NCBI GenBank assembly: GCA_021234155.1
Contig: JAJEKV010000103.1
Coordinates: 310,001 to 374,000, forward strand
Direction of reading: 5' to 3'
DNA: 64,000 nt
From: Isoetes taiwanensis
Lineage: Eukaryota > Streptophyta > Lycopodiopsida > Isoetales > Isoetaceae
The position numbers and the translations under genes are program-made. Of this stretch, positions 24,452-35,897 are shown piece by piece (within the stretch, counting starts at the first letter, position 1; each line of letters begins with the position of its first letter). A model generated the notes under the pieces. The model had not been told where the DNA came from, searched no databases, and worked only from the letters and a program-made list of their open reading frames with translations.

Positions 24452-24844
24452 TCAGTTGCATGGTTGACTTGAGGGCAGAGCTTGGCCACCGATATTCACT
24501 AGTTTGGTCTGATCCCTGGTATGTGAGGTGAGGTGTTCTTGGAGAAGGTATTTATGTGTAGAATTACCATGAAGATATGCATCTGCTGTAGCATCAAGAG
24601 ACGCATCCAGTTGCAGGTGCTGCACTATTGGAACTATTGGGATTGATGTTGTCGCTTGAAAGCAGTCTACAGATAATGAGACTGGTTTGGGGATTGGATG
24701 CAATGTTTTAATAACAAGTACGTTAATATGATCAACTACATAGGTGGCTCTTGGTGAAGTATTTTCTTTGCAAGAGGTTGTCAGTTTAAGATCAATTTCC
24801 TAGTTAAAATTTATGGTTCCCTGTATGGAAGCACCAAACTTAAA
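24452..24844. other. 3' flank of the glutaredoxin gene
   Basis: Probably contains the 3' UTR. No second gene was recognised, and no clear polyadenylation site can be singled out. Confidence 0.4.
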
Positions 24845-25136
24845 GAAAGAGTGCAACAGAACGCTAACACCATGAGATTGGGTCTGCAACTTATGAAGCC
24901 ATGAAAGAGAAATTATATTTTTATGGGTCCATGGTTTTAGTAAAGAATGCGACAATGAAAAGTATAAAGATGGATGCTCGCTTGTCCCATTGAAAGAGTG
25001 CAATGGAATGCTAACACTATCAGATTGGATCTGCAATCTGTGAAGTCATGAAAGAGAATTTATATTCTATGGGTTCATGGTCTTAGTAAAGAATGCTACA
25101 ATGCAAAATATAAAGATGGATGTTGGCTTGTCCCAT
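24845..25136. repeat. 147-bp tandem duplication
   Basis: The segment starting GAAAGAGTGCAA at 24,845 recurs at 24,992 with about a tenth of positions changed. Both units end in GCTTGTCCCAT. Confidence 0.88.
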
Positions 25137-25137
25137 T

Positions 25138-25310
25138 TGCCAACTTTACTGACCTAGGTTTTGCCAACTTTACTGACCTAGGTTTTGATTTAAAAGGCTT
25201 AACTTGCAATATCTCTGCCATTCTAGGAGATGCAAAATTATAAATACTTTAGGTAACTTGCAATATCTTTGCCATTCTAGGAGATGCAAAATTATGTGTA
25301 CTTCCGAAAT
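25138..25310. repeat. Two short tandem duplications (24-bp and about 60-bp units)
   Basis: TTGCCAACTTTACTGACCTA is repeated directly (25,137-25,186). AACTTGCAATATCT-TGCCATTCTAGGAGATGCAAAATTAT is then repeated (about 25,201-25,297). Together with the 147-bp duplication this is a run of three separate tandem duplications. Confidence 0.85.
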
Positions 25311-25529
25311 CCTTAAGGATGACAAAAGGAGTTTATTTTACCAACTTTGAATATAATTGTTGGTCGTATGTCGTATAGTCATATACAGTCCTGCTGCTTT
25401 TGTTTTTTGGAATCTGCAAAAGTTGGCATACAGAATTACCTTACCATAGACGTTAGCTCTATTAGGAACGCTAATACAGTTGTTGCTATTGGAAAGGCCT
25501 TGGATTACGTGATCTAGGCCTACCGTCGA

Positions 25530-27116
25530 CAGGACTTGTATTATTGCTTTAGTGACTTCGCCAAGGCCTTTGACATTGTGTCTTGGGAACTGTGGGCAAG
25601 ATTGCGACAACTGGGAATCCCTGCGAATCTGCAGAATGCAATGTACAGGCTATATTAGATATGCTCAGGCCAATTGCAGCCTCGATAGCAGTGACATGGT
25701 TTGCTAGGGATTCTTTCTCTCTCCAACAATGTTTGGACTTTACATTGATCAGTTAGAGAGCTGGCTTACTTACAATGGGGGTGGAAGCTCAACTCTTGCA
25801 CTAGATCACCAGGCATCTAATATACGCTGATGATGCGGACTGCCTAGCTCACACTCTGACGGACATGCAACGCCATCTCGATGCCTTGGACACATTCTGC
25901 CATGCGATCGACATGCACGTCAACTTGGCCAAGACTAAGGTGGTCCTTACATCATCCTTACATCAGCCGGGAGCCCTCTCCTTCAGTTACCGAGGCCAAA
26001 ATGTGGAAGTGGCACCCATCTACAAATATTTAAGAGTGGAGTTTCTTTCTACTATGCATTGGGACACTTCCATCCGGCTACGAGCGATAGTAGGCTGGAA
26101 GGCATTATATGCAATGCAGAACAACATTCACAGAGTGGAGCTATATGGATGGATCCATCAGTTGCACCTGTTCAAGATCTTAGTGGAGCTCCTCCTTTAA
26201 AACGAGATCAAATTCTGGGGCCCCATGGTGTCGCTCGCTATCTGGAATGACTTGGAGCAGGTCCAGAAAGCCTTCTTACCACAGGCACTGGGGGTGAAGT
26301 CTACGGTCCTATATCAAATCTCATTACAGGAGACAAGCTTCTTGCCTCTTCAGAGGCCGGCCCTTGATCGCCATATCATCTACTTTCACAAGGTAGTCAA
26401 TATAAACGATGTTCGTCTCTCTAACCTGGCTTATATCGTAGCAATAGGGATGCAGTGCCTCAACACCTACTGGAGAGAAAAGAGAGCTCAGTGGCTGGCC
26501 AGATGGAATGTGTAGGAGCATAGGTATATACAAGTGCAAACAGGAGCAAATCGCCATAGCTTGGCAATACCTTGATGCTCGCTTCCTTAGAAAGCTCTAG
26601 GATGCCCGCACCTTTGAACAGGTCAAGGCAGCACATTACCATCAACACATAAACCCCACATTGGAACGAGGCCCGCAACACTGTCTGTGTACCAGTTTGC
26701 CTATGAAAAGGCATTGGTCGTTGCCTCGATTCGCGCAAGTGCACAGCGTCTCTGAATTGAGACGGGCAGATGGGAGCCACGCCAGGACAGGCTTTGTCAA
26801 TACTGCCAAATGGGAGCCGTTGAGGATGAATGCCATAGCCTTTAGGATTGTCCATCGTATGATTAAACCCAGATACGCTATACTGAGTTGGTCAGACCCG
26901 GCCAGCCGCGATATGTGATATTGATCACGGTTTTAGTACGGATGTAGGATCATACCTTCAGCAGGTCATAGATTTGCGGGATCAGCTCTGTCTTTGGACC
27001 CTCACCTGACATGTATATATATCTCATGATGTATATAAGTCTGCTGCGCTCCTTCTTGAGTCCCATAGGCTGATTGGTCTCCGTGACAATAAAAATCATT
27101 CTATTCTATTCTATTC
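25530..27116 (+). mobile_element. LINE reverse-transcriptase fragment with 3' tail
   Basis: The plus-strand reading shows a reverse-transcriptase palm: DFAKAFDIVSWELW (motif A region) and, after frame changes, LFGLYIDQLESWL and LIYADDADCLAHT (the YADD catalytic box). It continues through a thumb-like stretch with VNLAKTKVV and YKYLRVEF, then a C-terminal part with WNDLEQVQKAFLPQALGVKS. The element ends at GGTCTCCGTGACAATAAAAATC followed by (ATTCT)n at about 27,094-27,116, a microsatellite tail typical of some plant LINEs. The 5' part and endonuclease are missing, so this is a 5'-truncated, inactive insertion. Confidence 0.85.
25865..26200 (+). pseudogene. LINE reverse transcriptase, segment after YADD
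   Basis: This open stretch covers the reverse-transcriptase region just after the catalytic YADD box (which lies at about 25,822-25,836 in the same frame). It reads MQRHLDALDTFCHAIDMHVN, then the LAKTKVV motif that follows YADD in LINE enzymes, then SFSYRGQNVEVAPIYKYL. The next 100 codons (26,225-26,515) are in another frame. In a working element the enzyme copies the LINE RNA at the nicked target. Frameshifts and missing N-terminal parts make this copy inactive. Confidence 0.8.
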
Positions 27117-28644
27117 TTCTGCTTTCTGATTTAGGATTATGGCTCTTATCATCTTCTTCAAATTACCAAATAATCCCTCAATATACCCTTCAATCGCTCA
27201 CCTTTCAGTAATGATAGGCACATAAGACGGAGTCTTATAAATTCCTCAATGTACACCGCCACTGATAGGTTCTTCTTTTCTACTTGTAAAATGTTTGAAT
27301 GTGTTGACATTTATGTGCACGAGGAATATAATAGGCTTTAAAAGTCTCGGCAAACTTTTTGAACTTGAATTTGTTCCTCAGAAGATCATTGGCCTTTGTA
27401 TATTCCACCAGATTCAAGGGGGTCCTGCAAAATTTGTAGTGGCCATCTTTCGTGCGTCCTTATCTATCGTGCTATAAGAATTACCAAATTTCTGCATTCC
27501 ATCTAGCCATGTTCTGCATCCACCCCTGAAGGATTCTTAACAAAAAATTGAGCAAGTTTTCAATTTTTCCAAATGTTGGTCATGGCAGTATTGATGATCT
27601 TCTGGTAATCCTTTTTGCTCGTGTATAATTTTAGTTTCTAATTGCGAAGTATCACTGAAGTTAGAACTCAAGCTAGAAAAATTGTGAGTATATCATTATA
27701 ATAAGAGTATATTTATACAATTCATAAAGTTTGTAAAATTATAAGGGAAAGCACTTAGGAGCATTCGGAAAATAGTCATAGCTGCAAAATTAATATCCCT
27801 GATGCCTATTTTCCATTTTCCAAGTTCCAACACCAACATCGTAGAGTAATCTTCCATGTGATATATATAGAGTCTGTGTCAAAACCTCCATAGTTGGTCT
27901 CTAAAATTGAACCAGAGATATGAATTATCTAAATACCTGTAAAAGAAAATAAAGAAATGCAACGCAGATGAAGATGAGAGAATAAAAATGATAGGACTTG
28001 ATGTGATCAAAATGGTCATGAAAGTTTGGCTGGAATATGAATTTAATGTTTCTTCCTCCAGTCAAGAGCTATAACCAATCTATCAGAGTTTCATGTTGCA
28101 AATAATAGCATCAAAGTGCCATATATATGATATTTGTCGCAATAATAGAATTCTCTATAAATTTGAAATTGCATGCCTGTCATGTTATTATTGTGAATTT
28201 TCATATACCAGAATAAAGCCTCCATTTGATATGTGGCATTGCAATATTTCTTTTAGCCCAATCATTCTCATTCCGAGGAAAATCTTGTAGCCTATCATGA
28301 AGTCTACCTTTCACAGTCCCGGTCCAAAAGTTATTGTCTATAATTGATGAAAGATCAGAAATACTAAGTACTCAGAAACAATATCGGATCTTTACCAGTC
28401 AATTCAAGTACAAAAATCGAGTTGATCTTCGAGTTCAAAAGATGTCGGAAATAGCTCTGCAACACAACTCAGATAACAGGACTCATAGTCTTCGTCACTG
28501 TCTCCTAATCCGTCCGTTATTCTCTCTTTTTTATTTTATTTCCCTCCACTGACATGCATAAGAGAAAATGATATGTGTTCTTAAAGACAATTAAATGATG
28601 CATAGGTCAACCATTACATATGGCATGATATATTAACAATAATT
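27117..28644. other. Intergenic, no gene seen
   Basis: AT-rich sequence with only short open stretches on both strands. No terminus or repeat was recognised. Confidence 0.4.
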
Positions 28645-28815
28645 ACATGATGTTCCAAAGCCCGATCCTGATAGAAGTGATGCCATCTTGTGCTTCAAGC
28701 GACCCTTCTTCAGGCCGTCTGCACCTGGTAGTTGTGATGGAGGCATGGGAATGCTATCACCGTTGGGTGTTGCGGGACCATATTTAGGCATAACAAGTGG
28801 TTGATTCTTGTCTCT
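28645..28815 (-). other. Possible terminal exon of an unknown gene
   Basis: On the minus strand an open reading gives PLVMPKYGPATPNGDSIPMP, continues with a Lys/Arg-rich GLKKGRLKHKMASLLSGSGF segment and stops soon after. The composition is protein-like (Pro/Gly-rich then basic). A second protein-like piece, GTRNVPWTNLANPLQRG, lies just upstream at about 28,900-28,960. I do not recognise the family, and splice joining is uncertain; it could also be a transposon remnant. Confidence 0.3.
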
Positions 28816-29316
28816 AATATATAGGCTTGAAGATATGTCATTTTCCTCTTTAATAAGACCAACTCTTATTCTAGGTAAGTCGAGCTAGATCAACTAAAAA
28901 TCTAAACAAACTCCCTCGTTGTAAAGGGTTAGCAAGGTTTGTCCATGGAACATTACGTGTTCCGACTGCAAAGGAACTTTTGTTTTTTTTATTTTTGTGA
29001 AGGACGAAAAATGATTATTAATCAAAAGTAAACATTCCAAGATGTACATATCTCATTTAGCTGTGTAAGCACAAGAAAATGCCCCTGAAACACGAGCCTA
29101 AAATATTATGTTCTTATTCCAGCATGGAAGACTACTGACGATAAGAATTATTTCTACTTGTTACTTTTTGGACTGGCCACCCAAAAAGGTTTCATGTAAT
29201 TACATGTCTAGTCCGAGCTGAGTATCTCTAATTCCATGGTGGGCTTAGCATTCTATAGAAAAAGGTAAATTTTAAGGATGCAGTTCTACTATGTTTGACA
29301 TATTAAGTGAAGATTC

Positions 29317-29990
29317 TTAGTTTATATTGTTGCATTGGATGTGCACTAATGCATAGCACATAGTTATAACATTTGAAGCATGGTTGCTAGCTAATTTAAA
29401 TTGATTGATGATAGGGCACGATAGGGTCAATACACTGAAGGTCCTCACTTCTTCCCTGGGGGTGGAAGACTTATAAGCCATCAATATCTTAGCCCGGGCT
29501 ACATCTATAACACTACGAAAAGATGAGTGAGTGCCTTGGAAAATGTGCAGCCTACAACGTTCCCAGATTGACCACAAGAATCAACCAGACCTTAGATGAA
29601 ATGCCTTCTTAGCTGAGGCCCATGCACCTAGGTAGGATGCCAAGAAACTTCTGGACAAGAAAAAGGGCAATGCCGCATCTAAAACCAAGGCGGGCATACC
29701 GCAGAGATACGAGGATCATAGCGATGCCACAAGGCATTTACATGCAAATGCCTATGCAAAACTTGCTACCAAAGTACAGAAACTTTATGATGGAGCAACT
29801 TACCCAAAGCTAATGCCATGTACAAGCCCGCATGGATTCTGAGGTATGCAATTGCCTTCCATTTGGCAGTGGGAGAAGCCATGGACTAAGAGAAGACAAC
29901 ATATGGAGCGGGCAAAGTACTTGCCATTGCACATATCCTCATGACAACTCCACGACACCCTTTCTATGATACAACCATCATCCAATTAAA
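29317..29990 (-). pseudogene. Possible LINE C-terminal (zinc-binding RT region) remnant
   Basis: The minus strand reads, across stops, a hydrophobic, Cys/Trp-rich segment (LWVSCSIIKFLYFGSKFCIG). It then reads a block at 29,317-29,577 starting MWSIWERCRLHIFQGTHSSF and VIDVARAKILMA. The WSIWERRN-like start with a following aromatic-F-x-G resembles the region after the zinc-binding domain of plant LINE reverse transcriptases. No catalytic motif is present. The call is tentative. Confidence 0.35.
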
Positions 29991-30306
29991 TTGGGATTAT
30001 GTCAACTCCAAAATCACGCCAACCTGCTATTGTCTTCTAGGGGGTTTTTGTTTTTTTTAATCTTTTTTTTTTTACTTCAAAAATAACATAAGGTTGCGAT
30101 TCACGTGTGACTTTTCATATGCGAATTGAAATATGCAGAAATGAAGAGCAAGTTGCTAACATAGATGAGACAAAAATTGCTTGCTCGATAGATGATAATA
30201 TTAGGTTTGATAATAACAAATTGCATTATTTGCGAGGCAATTCCAGACTCGAAATTATCGATACATGGCACAAATATCATACAAAAATATCATATATTCC
30301 AATAAA
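29991..30306. other. Intergenic, T-rich
   Basis: Contains a run of T and TTTTTTT words near 30,046-30,072; no gene was found. Confidence 0.4.
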
Positions 30307-30309
30307 ACA

Positions 30310-30936
30310 TTAAGGGATCAATCCATGTTTTTCCACGTATTTAACAAGGTGTGGCTCCATGTCAGCCGTTCTATCCAGTTCTGGGTACGAATCTAACACT
30401 TCACCCACCGTCATCCCCATAGCCAAATTATGCATAATAGACACAAACTTCACCAGAAAATCATCTGTCGCAAAGTTTTTTGGATCGTAAGATGGTGGAT
30501 TCAGGGCCTGTGTTTGATTGTAGAAGCATTTGAGAGCATCATCATCCACTATGATTATATCATCCTTATTCTCGATACCAAGTTCGTCCATCATGTTACT
30601 CAAGTGTTTGATGAAGATAGGCTTGCCTGTTGGATCCTTGGGATTAGTGAACTTCACACATTTGTTCTGATCCCAAAGGGTCAACCAATGTCTACGCATT
30701 TCCCCCAATGCCTCCAAAGTATCCTTGATGTTCCTTAGTTCCATGGATGACCAAATACCAACTCGAAATAACCTGAATGCCTCGTCTAGCATCTCCTTCA
30801 AGTGCGGCCGCGGATAGATCCACTTGGTGTTTGATTCTACTGGTGTCTGATGAAACTGTTCTCTAGCCACTTTATTTTTCGGAAAAGTCTTGCAAAGGAC
30901 TCCGCTTAGGCCTAACACCACAACCTTCTTAGAAAC
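30310..30936 (-). CDS. FCP1/NLI-type HAD phosphatase-like protein, catalytic Asp lost
   Basis: About 208 codons are open on the minus strand, the longest undamaged frame outside the glutaredoxin gene. It starts KKVVVLGLSGVLCK, where FCP1-like phosphatases have VLDLDG or VLDLNG; the nucleophile Asp is Gly here and the second position is Ser. The other family landmarks follow: RPHLKEMLDEAF and VGIWSS (motif II), LWDQNKC, KHLSNMM and IIIVDDDALKCF (motif III, DD kept), then ALNPPSYDP and a C-terminal helical part. Such enzymes remove phosphate from Ser/Thr of partners such as RNA polymerase II tail. With no nucleophile this one should be inactive. The 5' end is unclear (an upstream exon is possible). 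It could be a transposon-captured or decaying host gene. Confidence 0.7.
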   Translation of the reverse strand, partial: VSKKVVVLGLSGVLCKTFPKNKVAREQFHQTPVESNTKWIYPRPHLKEMLDEAFRLFRVGIWSSMELRNIKDTLEALGEMRRHWLTLWDQNKCVKFTNPKDPTGKPIFIKHLSNMMDELGIENKDDIIIVDDDALKCFYNQTQALNPPSYDPKNFATDDFLVKFVSIMHNLAMGMTVGEVLDSYPELDRTADMEPHLVKYVEKHGLIP

Positions 30937-31120
30937 GCAATGGAAGCTGAAACATCAAACATGTATCCTGGCCAAGATACGATAACACAAACAATACAAA
31001 CGCCGCCAAGCGGATTTGAAATAGTCATAACCAAATCGCGCTCGGCGTGATTTAGTTTGACAACTAAAAATAATCAAAGCACGCTTTGACGGATTTAATT
31101 CAAAGGTAATACGAAATAAA

Positions 31121-31483
31121 TCACGCGTGCGGGCGATTTTCGTGGGCAAGGCCATACCTATCATCTTCGGGCCTGGCCATCGACGCCATTCTCCCTTCGC
31201 CACCCTTAATCTTCGCCTCCCTCCGACCGTTAGAATTGTTATTTTCTATTAGTTCCACAAGGCCCTTCACAATCGACATTATTTTACTATTGATTTGGCA
31301 AACCCGCGGAATCACTAGAGCCGCCGCCGTTGCCTTCATTTTCGTTTCCCTCACAATTAGTTCATTGTTAACCCGTGAATCTACTCTATTGTTGCTTGCA
31401 TCACCCGCAATGTGGGCAAGGATATTCCCTAAGTTCGCCATCACAAGACTTTGAGCAACCAGCTTTAGCAGCCATTTGTTCAT
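31121..31483 (-). other. Unrecognised ORF upstream of the FCP1-like gene
   Basis: This is a 120-codon minus-strand frame, MNKWLLKLVAQSLVMANLGN onward, amphipathic then basic (NSNGRREAKIKGGEGR). It lies upstream of the FCP1-like ORF in the same direction, with 185 bases between. No domain was recognised. It may be an earlier exon or a separate transposon ORF. Confidence 0.3.
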
Positions 31484-31499
31484 TACCGCTTCCTTATCA

Positions 31500-32820
31500 G
31501 TCAGCAGATTACTAGTTCCCTCTCCGTATAAACATCCACTTTCGAATTGGACAAGTCTACGAGACTTTTGATTGCTGATGATTTCAGGTTGCCATAAGGG
31601 CCTTTAGGAGACTTGGCAAGCACATGCATGAGGAATGGTTCAAGAAAGTCTTTGGCCCCGCTTCATCACTCACAAAGCAAAGGACATCTTCTTGCACCCA
31701 TAAGAGCCTCTCTCTCAGCAATATAACCTCCAACATGAAGCTCCAAGCAGGTTGTATCAATTGGAGCAAATGCCTCGACGAGGTAAGCAGCCATAGACGG
31801 GGAAATCCATTTTATTTAAGGGCCCTTCTTAGTTTGTAGCTCGTGACTTGATTTCCCCACTTAGGAGGGGGTCCCGATCCTCATCCTCTTTCCCTCGACT
31901 CATCCCCGTTTCGACCGATCCCCGATCCATATGAAAGAATATAGTTCTTAAGTCCGATCATCTAGAAGAAAAACATTCCCATGCACCGCTATTGTCACCC
32001 TTGGCCTTAGCAATATCATATTCCTCGCCCGACAAAGATGGATATCATAATAAAGATCACATGTGCCATCTTCCGCTCTCGCTCAAACCATTATCCTTAA
32101 CATCATATATTAGGCATCCCTCCCTAATAACTTTGAGGCACTCCAGATCATGAGCAGCAGATAGTGCATGCAGATGTGACTCACCCAAGGACAAACGATG
32201 ACAATAGTGAAGGACCTCTCAGCTTGTCAATCCTATACAAATTGTAAAGAAGCTACCAGAGTCCTTCTCCGTTCATGCCCATATCTCCTCTCCCACCCCC
32301 CCCCGTCCAACACAAAGAGTGATATATTTTAAGGCCGTGGTTGAATCTGGCAAGAGACCTTTGTACCCAATGGAGACTGAATACTCGGATGCTGTCGCCT
32401 TCTCCAAAGAATCTTCTTCACAAAGGCCACTTTTCTTCTCAACTCAGCCAAGACCTTTTAGGGGTAGAGTCTCCTTATGTTTTGTATTTTTAGCCTTCCA
32501 ATTTTTTAGGAAGTCCTTTGACTAGAATACAAACTTCTTGATGTCATCATTAATGACCTTGTATTTGTCCAAAGAATCCAATTTCCCGTGATAATGCCAC
32601 ATCCCCCGATAGCCTTTTGTAACTCAGCTCCTACAACCTGACTTCATTGTACGCACATCCTTTACATGGTCGCAAAGACTCAACGAAGGACATCCTATCC
32701 TTGGTGAAAGCACCCTTCTTGTATAAGACTTCCTTCTTTAAGCACCGGTCTAAAACCCAAATGGTCTCAAAGCTCTAGCCCCCGAAGTCTTTTCTCATCT
32801 CTCGCCACATTCAAGTCAAA
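31500..32820. other. C/T-rich stretch without a clear gene
   Basis: No supportable gene. The sequence has few CAG/CTG and is pyrimidine-rich, as in the surrounding 31-38 kb region. Confidence 0.35.
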
Positions 32821-32825
32821 GATGC

Positions 32826-33176
32826 TTACATCAACAGAGGCACCCTACCCATAGTATCCGGCAGCTTTCCCTTGTGCATAAGCGCCCCGCATTCATTCCA
32901 CTTGAGCCATACCGCCTCCTTACAAAACACAATCTTATACGAAATCTGTTGGTCCCGACTGGCTGATGAGCTTTCGTAAGGATCTCGCAATGTCATCACC
33001 ACCTTTTTTCTTTTGATTTTCTTGCAGCCTTCTTCTTCTCCCTCGTATAATTGTCTCCGGACAGAGTCCGCTTCCAAAGAGCTTGAATGCCTCGGGACTT
33101 TGACCCGCCTGCCTGGTGGGCAATGGGCAGCCTTTATTCCACCCAATCGCTGACGGCGCGGGCGCAGCTTGTTCAA
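32826..33176 (-). other. Unrecognised basic ORF
   Basis: A 116-codon minus-strand frame: an Arg/Lys-rich N-terminus (MNKLRPRRQRLGG), an acidic then basic EGEEEGCKKIKRKK stretch, and a C-terminal part with WLKWNECGALMHKG. It is perhaps a piece of a transposon protein; no family is recognised. Confidence 0.25.
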
Positions 33177-33289
33177 CGTATGGACCGCAATAGTACGTAT
33201 ATTGAATCGCGATCATAGAATAGAAACACGCGATTTGAATAGAATTGATCAAGAGAAAAAATCACCGGGCGTGAAATGAATAAAGTTAC

Positions 33290-33480
33290 TAATGCAATTC
33301 ACGCCAGCGCAGCTTCAATCAAACCATTTTTCATGCCAGCGCAGCTTCAATCGATTTCACGCCAGCGTTTTCAAATCAATTGGTTGACTTGAAAACATGC
33401 CCGGGCGTGAATTCATTGATTTGAAAACACGCCGGTGTGAATTAGTTCGATTTGAAAGCACCGGGCGAATACAATTTATG
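33290..33480. repeat. CACGCC-rich direct and inverted repeats
   Basis: CACGCCAGCG(CAGCTTCAATC) recurs three times. It is then mirrored by GATTTGAAAACACGCCGG and TTTTCAAATCAAT words on both sides of 33,390, giving an imperfect palindromic cluster. The same GATTTGAAA and GGGCGTGAAT words recur in the next 80 bases. Confidence 0.6.
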
Positions 33481-33779
33481 AAACCAGGTTGATTACCTTT
33501 TGTATAGAAATGTCTTCCCATTTCATTCAAAGTTGCACTAATCTCAGCAAATCTGCAGTGAAGTATTGGCATCCAAGATACGACACCTCCTATAATGCAT
33601 AGTGATTGTAGAACACTTTTTGGCCTGCTTGTTCTCGCCGCCATGATGATGGCCTTTTGTGCCTCAACTAATGCCGCCTCGCCGATGATGACATATTTAA
33701 TATCATCACTTGATAATAGCTCCTCGACGCTCGGCCCACACAAAGCAGGCTTGTTCGAGATCATATCCCAAGGTAGCAC
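33357..33779 (-). other. Unrecognised ORF, 140 codons
   Basis: The minus-strand frame MLPWDMISNKPALCGPSVEE continues with IKYVIIGEAALVEAQKAIIM and LCIIGGVVSWMPILHCRFAE, which is protein-like in composition with alternating hydrophobic and charged residues. Its last part overlaps the CACGCC repeat cluster, so the true end is probably earlier. No family is recognised; a transposon protein is likely from context. Confidence 0.3.
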
Positions 33780-33799
33780 ATCCGGCCGGGCATAGGCAT

Positions 33800-35720
33800 T
33801 TGACCCGATTACTAATCATGCTCAACAATCTCCATGGCATGTGCCGGATCATATCTTCTCGCTAACATAAATGGAGCTTGGTGAACGGATGAGGGACTTC
33901 ACATGGATCGCAAAAGTTTCCTTAAGACCCAATGGATAATGGTCGAGTATTTATTCAAATTTTGTTCATGGCCTCTAGTCAGCTTTCACTTTGTCCCCGC
34001 TTCATTCTCAAAAACAAGCCTCCATGCCTTCGGCAACCGCAGTTGAACATCCTTCCCTAGATCTAGGACCCTCTTAGAAGCTTTCAAGTCAGCCTAATTC
34101 CCTAGCTTGCCGCAAATAGTGACTTGGTGTCGGTTTAGTGAACATGCCTCTACGCATACCGTAACCCCTTGGCAAATAGATATTGGCGAATCGCTACATT
34201 GGTTGGCCAACCATACTTAAAACATGTCTCACCGCTCACATCCGCCTTTCATGAACGATCCTTGTATGCGAGCTCTACAAAGGAGTAAGTCCGAAAGCGC
34301 ATCTTTCTTCTTCGGCTCGTAATCTCCAAGAGCAATTTGCGCTTGGTGTCATCCTCTTCCTCACAAGAGATTAGGATCCCTTTGTTTGGCCATCTTGTTC
34401 CGCCTTCTTTTCCTCGAGAAGAGAGTTAAGTCGAAGCTTGCCATTTGTCTTGGCAAGGTCAACGTGCTCACTCTAAGCACCCTCGCCCATTTCCTCTTCG
34501 TATGTGGTGGTCAGTGGTTGCTATAAGAATCGCCCTTCATCATCTAAGGTGAGATCATATGGTATCAAGATCCGGGTCGCCTACCCTTGCTTTCTTGGCG
34601 TGATTAGAACCCTAATTATTAGGGTTTTCTTCCTCTTGAGCACCGCAAATGAAGATGAGCACTTTTAGAGTACTTTTCGTAACAAGAGATCACGCCATGC
34701 ATTTAAACCTAAATTAGTACAAATCACGCCATGCGGTTGGTATCTCCTATTATTGACCATGCTATGCTAATTTGAAACTAAATTATTTTGCATCCACATT
34801 TTAAGCTACATACCCTTCATGAATCCATATTTCACACTATTTAACCTCATTGAACATTGCTATCTCCAACCGCCTAACACCGCTATATTCTATATATAAA
34901 AATGTAGCAAAATTATGTTCTACGAATCGACAATCGAGCATTAACCGATGTTAATACTTTTAAAATTCATGCAAAGCATAATAACTCAAACTCATGCAAA
35001 GCATATTAAGAAAGGAAATATCTCAAATTCATGCAAGCATAATATTCTCATTCTCGGGGTAAATTAAATACCTTGAATAGGGTTCTGTATTCTCGTGGTA
35101 TTCGATCAACGCCCTTCAAAGCTTGAGAAGAGCCGGGTTTAGAGATTCCTTTCCACCGCTTCCTTCCTGGCCCTCGCCCCCGACCTCGATTCGCTTTTAG
35201 AAGACATCTCCGAGTCGCCTAGTAACAGAGAAGCCCCTGGATTGTCGCCGGATACACACACGAAGCCGCCAAGAAATAGCTTTTTCTACCCAGACAAGAA
35301 ATAGAGAAATTTGAATTTCAAGAAAACACAAAATGCGCTTTCAAATATTCTTGACACATACAAATAATAATGACGAAGACCCGGCCCACCGACTTCTTTT
35401 CATTAAGTTTTTAAAACCAATCTACCCAAAAAGTATCCCGCCAAATTTATCCCGCCTAAACGTAGTTAACCTAATCTTTCTTCTAATTCGAATTTTCCCG
35501 ACCGCCAGAGTTTCCATAGCGCCTTCAGCTTCTCAAATCAGCTTCTCAAGAATGGCTACAGAATTCTGGTACTCATCTCATTCCAATAGCTTGAACATTA
35601 ATTTCCAATAGTAGGTGTCTGAATAGCAATTTTCTGCAGTGTCGAAGATGAATGTTTCATGTTAACTACAAATCGAAAAAGGAAAGTAGGATTATGCAAG
35701 ATCGACTCCATCGATCCGAT
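33800..35720. other. Unassigned transposon-like sequence
   Basis: No clean reading frame. CAG and CTG are completely absent from about 34,094 to 34,511, which suggests base-level damage or base-calling error that would hide any ORF. Confidence 0.4.
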
Positions 35721-35731
35721 CAGAAACCGCC

Positions 35732-35878
35732 ATGGAATTCGCCGGGGATAAGTATGTCCGAAAGTTACAGTTGATTAATCAAGCCGCGCTATGGATGAAG
35801 CTTTACCTCGCAGACACCCCTGGGGATACTTTGGAGAAAGTGTTGGAACATTTGTTGCATGGCCAAGAAACCGCTTAA
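35732..35878 (+). CDS. Small unknown ORF, 48 residues
   Basis: ATG at 35,732 opens MEFAGDKYVRKLQLINQAAL, followed by WMKLYLADTPGDTLEKVLEH and a short end. It is helical and well balanced in composition, with a stop at 35,876. It could be a genuine small protein, or an N-terminal exon of a transposon gene, since an AGGTATGT donor-like word follows a few bases after the stop. No family is recognised. Confidence 0.3.
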   Translation: MEFAGDKYVRKLQLINQAALWMKLYLADTPGDTLEKVLEHLLHGQETA

Positions 35879-35897
35879 AAAAGGTATGTAACATGTA

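Noticed and set aside
26460-26855. 131-codon minus-strand frame inside the LINE fragment
   Set aside because: It is the antisense shadow of the plus-strand reverse-transcriptase C-terminal region.
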